A stretch of 64,000 bases of DNA, taken from positions 1-64,000 of the forward strand of contig CAZJGI010000014.1 in NCBI GenBank assembly GCA_964545315.1, in the 5' to 3' direction. A program made the translations under genes and the position numbers. The first letter of the stretch is position 1; each line of letters begins with the position of its first letter. This stretch comes from JAAYJR01 sp964545315 (GTDB lineage: Bacteria; Bacteroidota; Bacteroidia; Bacteroidales; Prolixibacteraceae). This document shows positions 26,082 through 34,605 of this stretch, piece after piece. Under the pieces are notes generated by a model, which worked only from the letters and a program-made list of their open reading frames with translations, had not been told where the DNA came from and did not search any database.

Positions 26082-27449
26082 TTATTTAGCCATTATTTTT
26101 GCAGCTATATTTTCAGCTGCCTTCACAAGTGGATAACCTGCCGGTGAGGCAGTCAGAAGAGGATGGGTTCCAATCTGTGCCGTAAGCAAGGAATTAATAG
26201 TCATCTTATTCTGGATTATAAATCCGATCGTATTTATAAGTTCTCCTGCTGATAGCCCTCCATAAACGGCCCCTCCCAGTATAACTCCGGTCTCTCTGCC
26301 TGCAACGAGTTTTACATATTGCTTATGAGTATCTTTTAAAGTCCCCGGATGACGATCAATACCTTCAAAGCTGCCGGTAATGTAATCAAAACTTTCAGAT
26401 TCTGCCTGAAATTCTGTTATCCCGGCTACACCAAATCCTGTATTACCAATAGCTGTTGAGAAAATTGATATTGTCCCTATAAATGTTTTAATAGCTGATA
26501 ATTTATAGAGATTCATACCTGCGATACGAGCTTCTGCACATGCAGTAGATGCCAACATAATGCCTGCAGGTTTTCTGGTGATAAAATCGCGTTTTTCCGC
26601 ACAATCACCAACAGCAAATACATCAGGATTTTCAGTACGCATATAATCATCAACTTTAATAAAACCTTTTTTACTTACCGCCAGGCCGGCCTTCTCTGCA
26701 ATTGCTGAATTTGGTTTATATCCCATTGAAAGTATTACTGCTTCGGCATCGATAATTTCGCCGTTATCAAGCATTACACCCTCTACTTTGCCGTTACCGG
26801 TAATTTCCGTGACTGATGCTGAGGTAATAACTTTAACACCTCTCTCTTTCATTAAGTGCTCAACCTTGCAAGAAATATCTTCGTCAAATGCCAGCCCCAG
26901 TATCCGCGGAAGCTTTTCAATGAGGATGACTTCCTTGTCGGCTTTCTTTAATTCATCTGAAATTTCAACCCCTATGAATCCTGCTCCAATAACAATAACC
27001 TTCTTAACGTTATTGAGTTTTTCGTGCATCTGATCAAGATAAATCTTATCTTTGGGAACAGTAAATACATTTTCCTTGTCGTAACCTTTAAGCCACTTTG
27101 CTTTTAAAGGAAGAGAACCGGTACATAATACCAACTTCTCATACGAAATCTCATTCCCTGATTTGTACTTCACAGTTTTATGGTCTAACTGAATTGATTC
27201 AGCTTCATCAACTATCATATCAACATTTCCAGCTCCAAACATTTTATCGACCGGAAGTATATCATTATCAGAACTTCCAACTGAGCCAAAAATGTAAGGT
27301 ATTCCACATGGAATAAGGGTTTTCTCAAGTTTTGTTGTTACTGTAAAACTTTTATCCGGGTAAAACTTCTTACCCGTAAGTGCTGTAACCAGCCCTGCTG
27401 CACTGCTTCCTATAATCAAGACATCAGTTTTTGATATTTTCTTATCCAT
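26082..27449 (-). CDS. FAD-dependent pyridine nucleotide-disulfide oxidoreductase (CoA-disulfide reductase/NADH oxidase-like)
   Basis: A 455-residue flavoprotein. FAD-binding VLIIGSSAAGLVTAL is at 10-24, a single redox cysteine C48 in LIPCGIPYIFG sits where CoA-disulfide reductase and NADH oxidase/peroxidase have theirs, NAD-binding VIVIGAGFIGVEISDEL is in the middle, and the second FAD site VFAVGDCAE follows. The C-terminal about 120 residues are a dimerisation domain. Family members reduce CoA disulfide, polysulfide or oxygen species with NAD(P)H. The DUF4405 gene downstream hints at delivery of electrons to a membrane partner. A perfect 17-bp inverted repeat lies 57-95 bases before the start. 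Confidence 0.88.
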   Translation of the reverse strand: MDKKISKTDVLIIGSSAAGLVTALTGKKFYPDKSFTVTTKLEKTLIPCGIPYIFGSVGSSDNDILPVDKMFGAGNVDMIVDEAESIQLDHKTVKYKSGNEISYEKLVLCTGSLPLKAKWLKGYDKENVFTVPKDKIYLDQMHEKLNNVKKVIVIGAGFIGVEISDELKKADKEVILIEKLPRILGLAFDEDISCKVEHLMKERGVKVITSASVTEITGNGKVEGVMLDNGEIIDAEAVILSMGYKPNSAIAEKAGLAVSKKGFIKVDDYMRTENPDVFAVGDCAEKRDFITRKPAGIMLASTACAEARIAGMNLYKLSAIKTFIGTISIFSTAIGNTGFGVAGITEFQAESESFDYITGSFEGIDRHPGTLKDTHKQYVKLVAGRETGVILGGAVYGGLSAGELINTIGFIIQNKMTINSLLTAQIGTHPLLTASPAGYPLVKAAENIAAKIMAK

Positions 27450-27792
27450 ACATACTTTTTTAATACATTAATGATTTTCTAATTAACAGAACAAATATAA
27501 CGAACTTATGATTAATTTTAAATGTTTTTTAAAATTAATCATAAAACATCATTTGTCCAATCTGATATTTTATTATAATATATCTTAACAGGCCTTTGTC
27601 TGTAATTAAAGTAATTATAAAAACAGATTAGTCAATTTATTCTTATCATATGTTCTGAATAGAAAAATATAAAAGAGGATATTGGTATGAGGTGGTTCAA
27701 AAAGGTAAATAACCTATTACCGAACCTGTATCAAATATAGCTTGTCTTCCTTAGTATGCTGAAGCATCATCTTTTTTAAGAGAAATATCTAA
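27450..27792. other. intergenic region behind the GT cluster and before the flavoprotein gene
   Basis: A 343-bp AT-rich gap between two leftward transcription units. It holds the inverted repeat described separately. A 17-codon ATG frame at about 27687 (MRWFKKVNNLLPNLYQI) can be drawn, but it has no supporting motif and I do not call it. Confidence 0.5.
27506..27544. repeat. perfect 17-bp inverted repeat, possible operator
   Basis: TTATGATTAATTTTAAA (27506-27522) is the exact reverse complement of 27528-27544, with a 5-base TGTTT centre. It lies upstream of the leftward flavoprotein gene starting at 27449, in the zone where its promoter should be. A GC-free stem without a U-tract argues against a terminator; a regulator-binding site is the natural inference. 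Confidence 0.6.
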
Positions 27793-29166
27793 TCAATCAA
27801 GGTTATACTCACTTTCACCTTTCACGGCTTTTTCATAATCAGGAGCTTTAAGTAAATCCCAATAATTGTCATGTGGGTGCAATCTGAGAAATGATTTTCG
27901 GTATGCTTCTTTGGTCATGCTGTCATAATGTATACTTCCATACTTATATTGCTCAAGCTGGAACTGATTATGCAACATTAAAATTAACACTACTACTGCC
28001 ATGCCTCTAAAAATAAGTTTGCCAGACTTTCTGGCCTGATCCGTTATCAATGCAAAGGGAAGTGAAAGAATAGCGTAAGAATCGATAAGTGACCTTTGTC
28101 CGAATCCCCCTCCGTACCACCAACACCACCATGAAAAAACCACATACAGATTTACGACAACAAAAACCAAAACAGCCCAGGAAACATTTTTCATCTTAAA
28201 AAACAAGACAGGAATACCTGCCAGGGCAATTGCCATCATAGGTGTGTATAGCAACCAGCCTTTACGGTAACTAAAAAGACCGTTTAAAATCCGGGGATTA
28301 TTGAAATAAAATGATTCAGTATTATATGAATAGTAAAAAAAATTACCGGTAATCTCTTTCCAATATATCATCTGAGGTATCCAAACTACAAAAAAAGTTA
28401 TTAACATGAGAGCGAACCAATGAAAATGTTTCAATATAAATCTGATTTTATGCATGAAAGAATTCCACGAATGCACATCATAAAGAAGGAAGAATATAAT
28501 AATTAAAATATTAGTTGGCCTGATCAATGAAATTAATCCGGCCAGGGCTCCCAAAATTAACAACAGCGACACCTTCGGTTTTTCATGCCATCTGATGGTC
28601 AGCCAGATAAAAATAGAAAACAGCGTAAAACTATAAAGATGGGACATGGTACCCTCCCTGCTCGCGTAATAAGCCAGGTTAGTACCTAATACCACTGCCG
28701 GTATGGTAATTGCCACAACAATATCAGTAAAAAATTTTCTGAGGATTTTCCGCATAAATATCAGGGCTGTCAGAAGATAAAAAACCGCACCAAACAATAG
28801 TGCTATTTTATAGGGACTGGAAAAACCATATGCAGGATAGTCGAATACCAAAGCAATAATATGTCCGGCAAAAAAGAAAGGTGCATACAGAAATGACATC
28901 CCCATTGTGGTTTTAATAACATTCCCGCCATTAGGTGCACTTTCAGGCCAAAAAATACCTTTTTCATATGATTCCTTTTTCTCCAGTCTGATATCATCAA
29001 ATATGAACGTTGCAGGCAGGTATGCATAATAACTGACAACATCCCAATAGATAATAGTGTTTTCACGCCTCCATAACCGGGAGGTATAAATTATTATTAC
29101 AATTACCAAAACACTAAAAACAATACTAAATACTGATAAATCTTTCTTGAAAACTCTCATGCACAA
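27793..29166 (-). CDS. multi-pass GT-C-type glycosyltransferase-like membrane protein (module copy 1)
   Basis: A 457-residue protein (an in-frame ATG at 29160 is an alternative start) with about ten membrane helices. After the first helix comes a loop with IIYWDVVSYYAYLPATFIFDD, whose acidic residues sit where GT-C enzymes have the catalytic Asp. It is clearly related to the 32146-33846 protein: shared stretches include GTNLAYYASREGTMSHLYSF, RPTNILIIIFFLLY, FFYYSYN and WWYGGGFGQRSLID. GT-C enzymes use polyprenyl-phosphate sugars at the outer face of the inner membrane; the GT2 gene immediately upstream in the transcript (2-bp gap) could make such a donor. Substrate unknown. Confidence 0.75.
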   Translation of the reverse strand: MCMRVFKKDLSVFSIVFSVLVIVIIIYTSRLWRRENTIIYWDVVSYYAYLPATFIFDDIRLEKKESYEKGIFWPESAPNGGNVIKTTMGMSFLYAPFFFAGHIIALVFDYPAYGFSSPYKIALLFGAVFYLLTALIFMRKILRKFFTDIVVAITIPAVVLGTNLAYYASREGTMSHLYSFTLFSIFIWLTIRWHEKPKVSLLLILGALAGLISLIRPTNILIIIFFLLYDVHSWNSFMHKIRFILKHFHWFALMLITFFVVWIPQMIYWKEITGNFFYYSYNTESFYFNNPRILNGLFSYRKGWLLYTPMMAIALAGIPVLFFKMKNVSWAVLVFVVVNLYVVFSWWCWWYGGGFGQRSLIDSYAILSLPFALITDQARKSGKLIFRGMAVVVLILMLHNQFQLEQYKYGSIHYDSMTKEAYRKSFLRLHPHDNYWDLLKAPDYEKAVKGESEYNLD

Positions 29167-29167
29167 T

Positions 29168-29881
29168 TTATTTTAAACCCAATACCCCGTATTTAAAAAT
29201 AGTCCATAAAATCCTTATTGCATCCGTATTATTAAGCTTTTTCCCATCTCCGTAATTACGGGGAAAGTATCTTACAGGTACCTCGGCAATATTATTCTTT
29301 TTTATCCTCAGGGCTTTTATAAGTAACTCTGCCTCAAAACCAAATCTATTCTCTTTAAGATTTATCTCCTGATATAGCCGTCTGTGGATCAATTTATAAC
29401 CACAAGCCATATCAGTTAGTTTGACATTGATCAAAACAGATGTAAGATTTGTAAATATTTTATTTCCCAGATAACGCTTATAGGATGCCAAAGGCCTCGG
29501 TACACCGGGAAGATACCTTGAGCCGTTTATGAATTCAACATTGAGTTCAACCATTGCCTCTATCATCGACGGTATATCAGCAGGACTAAGCTCAAGATCA
29601 CCATCCTGGATTAAAAACAGGTCACCTGAGGCTTGACGGATACCGGTTTTTACAGCAGCCCCTTTACCCATGTTGTGATTATGTTTTAATAAAACAAAAC
29701 CACTCTTATTTTCAATATAACTGCTTACCAGCTCATAAGAATTATCAATAGAACAGTCATCAACAATGATAATTTCAACTTCTGAAAGATATTCCGGAAA
29801 CTTCACTCTATTAAACTGTTCCAGTAAAACTACGATACTACTTCCTTCATTGTAAAGGGGTATTATTATACTTAACCTCAT
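29168..29881 (-). CDS. GT2 polyprenyl-phosphate sugar synthase-like glycosyltransferase (module copy 1)
   Basis: A 237-residue GT-A enzyme with the dolichyl-phosphate mannose/glucose synthase pattern: LSIIIPLYNEGSSI (3-16), DDCS at 41-44, NMGKGAAVKTGI (70-81) and the metal-binding QDGDLE (92-97), then FINGSRYLPG and a GYKLIHRRL segment. There are no C-terminal membrane helices, as in soluble DPMS. It most likely loads a sugar from a nucleotide donor onto polyprenyl phosphate. It is 2 bp from the GT-C gene 27793-29166 and resembles the GT2 at 33862-34605. Confidence 0.88.
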   Translation of the reverse strand: MRLSIIIPLYNEGSSIVVLLEQFNRVKFPEYLSEVEIIIVDDCSIDNSYELVSSYIENKSGFVLLKHNHNMGKGAAVKTGIRQASGDLFLIQDGDLELSPADIPSMIEAMVELNVEFINGSRYLPGVPRPLASYKRYLGNKIFTNLTSVLINVKLTDMACGYKLIHRRLYQEINLKENRFGFEAELLIKALRIKKNNIAEVPVRYFPRNYGDGKKLNNTDAIRILWTIFKYGVLGLK

Positions 29882-29919
29882 CAGTTGATTTGTAAATTGT
29901 TCTGCAATAAAAGTAAATA

Positions 29920-31347
29920 TTATTTTCTAAGAAAGATATAAATTTCATAATCATATCCATTAAGGGTTTTAAAAGGATATTGAGGAGTAAATTTTGAAAG
30001 AAGGACAAAGTGTTCATTGTTCATCAGCCTGTCTAACGGCAGTTGCCCTTCATTAGGACCGAAATGGGCATCCCAAATAACAATGGCTTCCGATGGAATG
30101 CCATTATGCGGATTTTCACGGTCATCTACCAATTCATGAACCTGATCCGGATCAAAAGGGTCTTTGCCAAGATAGTGGGGAATTAAAGGATCATAAAAAT
30201 ATATCAGTCTTTTATTGTAATTTTCACTCTTCAGCCATTCGCAGGATTGCCTGATCAGCTGTTCCTCTCCGTTCAATTTGATCGGTACAGGATACTTAAA
30301 GAACGGATAAGCTATAATCAGAATACTTGTTATAAGAATAAGCACTTTAGAAACATTCTTTTTGTGTGATAAAAAGGTCAATATTTCATCCATACCCCTC
30401 ATGGCAATTATTGCCCCAAGGGGGATAACCCCTGCCATGACCCTGATCAAACCGAGAGACCGTCCTTCCCAAAGCCATCTGACAACAGAATGCGCGGAAA
30501 AATAAACAAAAAAGCTTCCTATGACCAGTATGTAGAAGTAATGTTCAAGTTTAATATTCCTGAAATCACTCAAAAGTTTATAAGTGGAAATGATAAATCC
30601 AACCAGAAAGAATACTAAGACCGGGAATCCCAAAATATCATCAATGTATTTCACATAATGAAACAGAGGGCCTGTACCATAGATACCAAGGTCGCCACTG
30701 CCTCGCGAAGTCGTAAATATCCAGAAAAAATCTTTGTGAACAGGTAACCCGGCCAGACTGAACAAGAGAAAGCCGAAAGCAAGGAATGGAATTGCTGTGT
30801 ACTCTTTTTTAATTATATATGCTGTAAAAAATAATGGAAGAAAAACATATCCCTCATTTCTTGCGAATGGTATAAGAGATATTATTACAGCTGATAAAAT
30901 ATACTTCTCTTTAAAAAATAACCAGACTGCAAAAATGAGGACAAGTCCAAAAACAGGTTCAGTAAGACCTGAAGGAATGATAATAAAATATATGGGGGCA
31001 TATAATAACATTATTACCGACATATAACGGTCACGCCACCTGAAAACACCTGACAGGTCATAAACCAGATATGAAGATAGCAGGGCGACAATTACATTAA
31101 AAATTTTAATACCAGTGAACCCAAATTGTGAGAAGGGAGAACTCAATATTGTAAATATTGGTTTTCCCCAAAGATCAAGAAACAAGTGCGGATATTTATA
31201 TGCATACCTCGATATTCTGTAATGTACATAACTGTCAGCTCCGCCCCAGTTACCCTCTGAAAAAACAGCGAACAGAATGAAAAACAATCCTGATATAAAA
31301 AAAATGATCAGAAATATACGCTTCCTTTTATTCATGTTATCCGGCAT
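29920..31347 (-). CDS. multi-pass GT-C/ArnT-like membrane protein
   Basis: A 475-residue protein with about ten membrane segments. The first luminal loop GGADSYVHYRISRYAYKYPH has the aspartate and the aromatic/basic pattern of GT-C family enzymes such as PMT and ArnT. The C-terminal 100 residues are soluble. It resembles the general topology of its neighbours but not the specific motifs of the module-copy pair, so it is probably a separate lineage. It sits between the methyltransferase (3-bp gap) and the GT2 gene. No direct evidence of activity. Confidence 0.68.
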   Translation of the reverse strand: MPDNMNKRKRIFLIIFFISGLFFILFAVFSEGNWGGADSYVHYRISRYAYKYPHLFLDLWGKPIFTILSSPFSQFGFTGIKIFNVIVALLSSYLVYDLSGVFRWRDRYMSVIMLLYAPIYFIIIPSGLTEPVFGLVLIFAVWLFFKEKYILSAVIISLIPFARNEGYVFLPLFFTAYIIKKEYTAIPFLAFGFLLFSLAGLPVHKDFFWIFTTSRGSGDLGIYGTGPLFHYVKYIDDILGFPVLVFFLVGFIISTYKLLSDFRNIKLEHYFYILVIGSFFVYFSAHSVVRWLWEGRSLGLIRVMAGVIPLGAIIAMRGMDEILTFLSHKKNVSKVLILITSILIIAYPFFKYPVPIKLNGEEQLIRQSCEWLKSENYNKRLIYFYDPLIPHYLGKDPFDPDQVHELVDDRENPHNGIPSEAIVIWDAHFGPNEGQLPLDRLMNNEHFVLLSKFTPQYPFKTLNGYDYEIYIFLRK

Positions 31348-31350
31348 TAG

Positions 31351-32085
31351 TTAATTTATAGTCCTTCTTGCAACGCATATCAGTGATAATCCACAAAAAC
31401 GCCCAAAAAGACAGTCGATAATTTTCCACAAAGGGACCAGCTTATTATAAAAACCCATTTGACCCCCGGGGATTATGTTGTTACGAAAAATCTTTCCGGA
31501 TACATACCATCCTAATATTCCTGCAGCATTGAAATATCGTGTTTGTACAATTTCTAAACCGGAAACTGACATCACTTTTTGCAAACTTTTAACTGAATAC
31601 CTTCTGTGATGTTCAACAGCCTTGTCAAATTGATTATAGAGGGACTGAAATGCAGGCACCAGGATGATAAGGTTTCCTCCGGGTTTTAATAACAAAAGGC
31701 CGTTCTCTATAGCCAGCCTGTGATCATCAATATGTTCCAGTACATTTAATGCAATTATTGAGTCATATTTGTTAACCATCCGGGGATATTTCAGTTTTAA
31801 CTCTTTTTCGGCAAAATCAAAAAGGATTACCTCCTGCAAATTGTCAAAGTTTTTAAATTTATCATTTAGAATATTAAAATAACTCCCGCTAAGGTCACTT
31901 AGGGTAATATCAAAACCATCTGACAATAAAAATTGAGAAATATTTCCGATGCCGCTTCCAATTTCCAATATATTCCCCTTACAAAATGGTTTTACTGTCT
32001 GATACATCCACTGGTTAAAATTATCTGCAGATGAAATAACTTTTAGTGTTTCAGTACCTCTATTGTATTCCTCTTTATCATTCAT
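31351..32085 (-). CDS. class I SAM-dependent methyltransferase
   Basis: A 244-residue Rossmann-type methyltransferase. The SAM-binding motif I is ILEIGSGIGNISQFL (about 36-50), followed by acidic loop residues, IIALNVLEHIDDHRLAIENG (about 108-127) and GGNLIILVPAFQSLYNQFD. The YHRRYS-like segment (EHHRRYSVKSLQKVM) and the C-terminal hydrophobic stretch are typical of methyltransferases acting on lipid-linked or polysaccharide substrates. In the middle of a glycosyltransferase run, methylation of a sugar or lipid-linked intermediate is likely but unproven. Confidence 0.88.
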   Translation of the reverse strand: MNDKEEYNRGTETLKVISSADNFNQWMYQTVKPFCKGNILEIGSGIGNISQFLLSDGFDITLSDLSGSYFNILNDKFKNFDNLQEVILFDFAEKELKLKYPRMVNKYDSIIALNVLEHIDDHRLAIENGLLLLKPGGNLIILVPAFQSLYNQFDKAVEHHRRYSVKSLQKVMSVSGLEIVQTRYFNAAGILGWYVSGKIFRNNIIPGGQMGFYNKLVPLWKIIDCLFGRFCGLSLICVARRTIN

Positions 32086-32145
32086 TCCAATTTATAAATT
32101 TAAAATCTGTCATGTCCTCCCGATTACAATATCTTCAAAATTTGT

Positions 32146-33846
32146 CTATTCAAGGAATAGATCAAGCTTTTCCAGCCTAATATATTCCCTCTTTCTATTC
32201 CAAATATAACATGAGATCTTTGAATTATGGGGCATTGGTTCAGGTAGCAAAAACTCCTCTTTGACAGAATACAACTTACCTGTTTTACTGTCAGGTATTT
32301 TATCTTTCAGATTAACTGATTTCCAGTAAAACAGGGAGTCCGGATTATCTAATGCAAACACCAGTAACGCCTCTGAATTTACATCCTGAATTTCCACCTT
32401 CGCCTTTACAACAGCTTTGGTAAAGTTTAAATAATACAATTTGTTGAGCGGAATTGATAAAATTTCCGAAAACTCTTCCCCCGAAGATAACCGGCTATTA
32501 GTATCAAGGTTCAGTTCTTCATGATATTTTTTTACATCCGCTAAAAAAGATACATATTCTGTAAAATCCCAGTCGCCTCCCTGAAAACATCTGCTATATT
32601 TGTATACAATCCGCAGGTTAAACAGGACCATCAATGCCAATAATATCACAAGACCTGTTCTTTTTATCGATTTAAGATTTTCGATACGTCCGAACAGGTA
32701 TCCCATTGGAATTGAAAACATCACTGTGTACTCAACAAAATTGCGGCTTCCGAATCCGCAACCAAATGAAAAAATAAACCATGATGCAAAAAGATAAGAG
32801 AGAGTAAAAAATGTAAGCCCTATAACCCATCCGTTAGTTTTTTTTTCTCTGATCATAAGAAAAATTCCCGCCAATGCAGCAAAGTATAAAGGGTTATATA
32901 AGAATAATCCGTTATTAGGAGAAAACCAAAGTTCAATAATTTTGGGAGAATTCCAGTTTGTAAATCCATAACCCTCATAAGAATAATAGAGAAAACTGCC
33001 TGAAAGATACCTCCAGTAAAGGAATTGGGGTAAAAAGACGATTATAAAGCAGGCAGCCAGTATAATCACATATTTTAACTTTAAAAACCTTTTTGTCCTG
33101 TTTTTAAGTTCCCGGAATGATCCGGGACCGATGCAAAACAGGAAAGGGAACAGTAATATATTTGACGGCCTCACAAGTACGATAAGCGAAAACACAATAC
33201 TCCAAACAGTAATGAATATGAACTGCTTTTTTGGATCAGCAACTAAAAGTTTTTTGGTCAGCCATGCAGCGATTGCAAACAATGCAAAAGAATATATATG
33301 CGACATTCCTGTACTGTCAATTGCATAATAATATAGGTTAGTACCTAAAAAAATTGCCGCCAAAGTTAAAAAAGCAATTTTTTTTGAATAATAATACCTC
33401 AAAAATCTCCATAAAAAAATCATTCCCAATACAGTAAAAAAGAGGCCGGCTAAATTAGGCACCTGATGATACAATCCTGAAAATCCATCCTGCGGCTGTC
33501 CCAGAATGCCAATTAAAAAATGGATTAAAGCAAAAAATGGAGCTTGTAATATAGCAACTCCGCAGGTATATCGGGTAACTACCTTGTTGTTCTTTAAATC
33601 GAGATGAAAACCACCACCTGTTCTTTCTTCAATATTCTCAGGAAATGACCCGGTATCAAAATCATGTATGAAAAAGGCAGGCAAATAGACGTAATACCCT
33701 GCCTGATCAGCCCATAAAGGTGTCATCCAGTTAAATGTTCCATTATTACGTTGCCTGTTGGCCATTAAAAAAACCAGCAACAATATAAACAGCCCCCAGA
33801 GAACAAAATATTTTATGTAATTTGTATGTATGACATCCTTTTCCAT
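32146..33846 (-). CDS. multi-pass GT-C-type membrane protein with extra C-terminal soluble domain (module copy 2)
   Basis: A 566-residue relative of the 27793-29166 protein: WADQAGYYVYLPAFFIHDFD, GTNLYYYAIDSTGMSHIYSF, RPSNILLFPFLF, FLYYSYEGYGF and FGCGFGSRNFVEY align with its counterpart segments. About ten membrane helices cover residues 10-425. Residues about 440-566 are soluble and look beta-rich (VVKAKVEIQDVNSEALLVFA; KISCYIWNRKREYIRLEKL), a part the other copy lacks. The domain is not recognised; a carbohydrate-binding or acceptor-recognition role is speculative. The GT2 gene 33862-34605 lies 15 bp upstream in the transcript. Confidence 0.75.
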   Translation of the reverse strand: MEKDVIHTNYIKYFVLWGLFILLLVFLMANRQRNNGTFNWMTPLWADQAGYYVYLPAFFIHDFDTGSFPENIEERTGGGFHLDLKNNKVVTRYTCGVAILQAPFFALIHFLIGILGQPQDGFSGLYHQVPNLAGLFFTVLGMIFLWRFLRYYYSKKIAFLTLAAIFLGTNLYYYAIDSTGMSHIYSFALFAIAAWLTKKLLVADPKKQFIFITVWSIVFSLIVLVRPSNILLFPFLFCIGPGSFRELKNRTKRFLKLKYVIILAACFIIVFLPQFLYWRYLSGSFLYYSYEGYGFTNWNSPKIIELWFSPNNGLFLYNPLYFAALAGIFLMIREKKTNGWVIGLTFFTLSYLFASWFIFSFGCGFGSRNFVEYTVMFSIPMGYLFGRIENLKSIKRTGLVILLALMVLFNLRIVYKYSRCFQGGDWDFTEYVSFLADVKKYHEELNLDTNSRLSSGEEFSEILSIPLNKLYYLNFTKAVVKAKVEIQDVNSEALLVFALDNPDSLFYWKSVNLKDKIPDSKTGKLYSVKEEFLLPEPMPHNSKISCYIWNRKREYIRLEKLDLFLE

Positions 33847-33861
33847 AATCTGGCCACGTTT

Positions 33862-34605
33862 TTAGCGACAAAATAAATTGTACTTCAAAACACAGTATAA
33901 CGCCCTGAATCCGTCCCGCCAACCAATCTTTTTCCCTTCTTCATAAGACCTGCCGTAGTAAGAAATACCAACCTCATAAACTCTTATTCCCGGCAGCCTG
34001 GCTATTTTTGCAGTTACTTCAGGCTCAAATCCAAATCTCTTTTCTTTTAACACCAGCTTTTTCAGGATATCTGCTTTGAACAGCTTATAACATGTTTCCA
34101 TATCTGTCATATTAAGATTGGTAAACATATTGGAAACGAAGGTCAAAAATTTATTGCCAAGTGAATGCCAGAAAAACAGAATTCGATGGGGATTACCTCC
34201 AATAAACCTTGAACCGTAAACTACATCAGCATTACCTTCTGCTACCGGTTTAAGAAGATCATTATATTCACGCGGATCATATTCCAGGTCTGCATCCTGA
34301 ATAATTATGCAATCACCTGATGCTTCAGCAATTCCCCTGTGCAAGGCTGCCCCTTTCCCCATATTCTGCGGCTGATGAAAAAGCCTGATATTTTCATTTG
34401 GATGATTTTCAATATATTGTTCCACCAGTTCTGCCGTCCCGTCAACTGAACAGTCATTTACAATAATGATCTCCTTCCCGTATTCATAAAGTAAATTTAC
34501 TTCAAGTGACCGGTCTAATATTGAAGTAATTGTTTTTTCTTCATTATATACCGGAATTACAACTGATAATATTTTAATCATCTGGTTTTTATCAAATAGT
34601 TGCAT
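33862..34605 (-). CDS. GT2 polyprenyl-phosphate sugar synthase-like glycosyltransferase (module copy 2)
   Basis: A 247-residue GT-A enzyme with ILSVVIPVYNEEKTI (12-26), VNDCSVDGT, PQNMGKGAALHRGI and QDADLEYDP (the DxD-type metal site), VYGSRFIGG and CYKLFKADIL. It reads like DPMS-type enzymes and is visibly related to the 29168-29881 protein. The frame begins 28 bases before the end of the GT39-type gene, so the two are translationally coupled; M9 (MIKILSVV) is a possible later start. The product is probably a polyprenyl-phosphate-sugar for a GT-C partner. Confidence 0.88.
   Translation of the reverse strand: MQLFDKNQMIKILSVVIPVYNEEKTITSILDRSLEVNLLYEYGKEIIIVNDCSVDGTAELVEQYIENHPNENIRLFHQPQNMGKGAALHRGIAEASGDCIIIQDADLEYDPREYNDLLKPVAEGNADVVYGSRFIGGNPHRILFFWHSLGNKFLTFVSNMFTNLNMTDMETCYKLFKADILKKLVLKEKRFGFEPEVTAKIARLPGIRVYEVGISYYGRSYEEGKKIGWRDGFRALYCVLKYNLFCR

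Noticed and set aside
27687..27740. 17-codon ATG frame in the 27.5-27.8 kb gap
   Set aside because: Too short and without any supporting motif or promoter.
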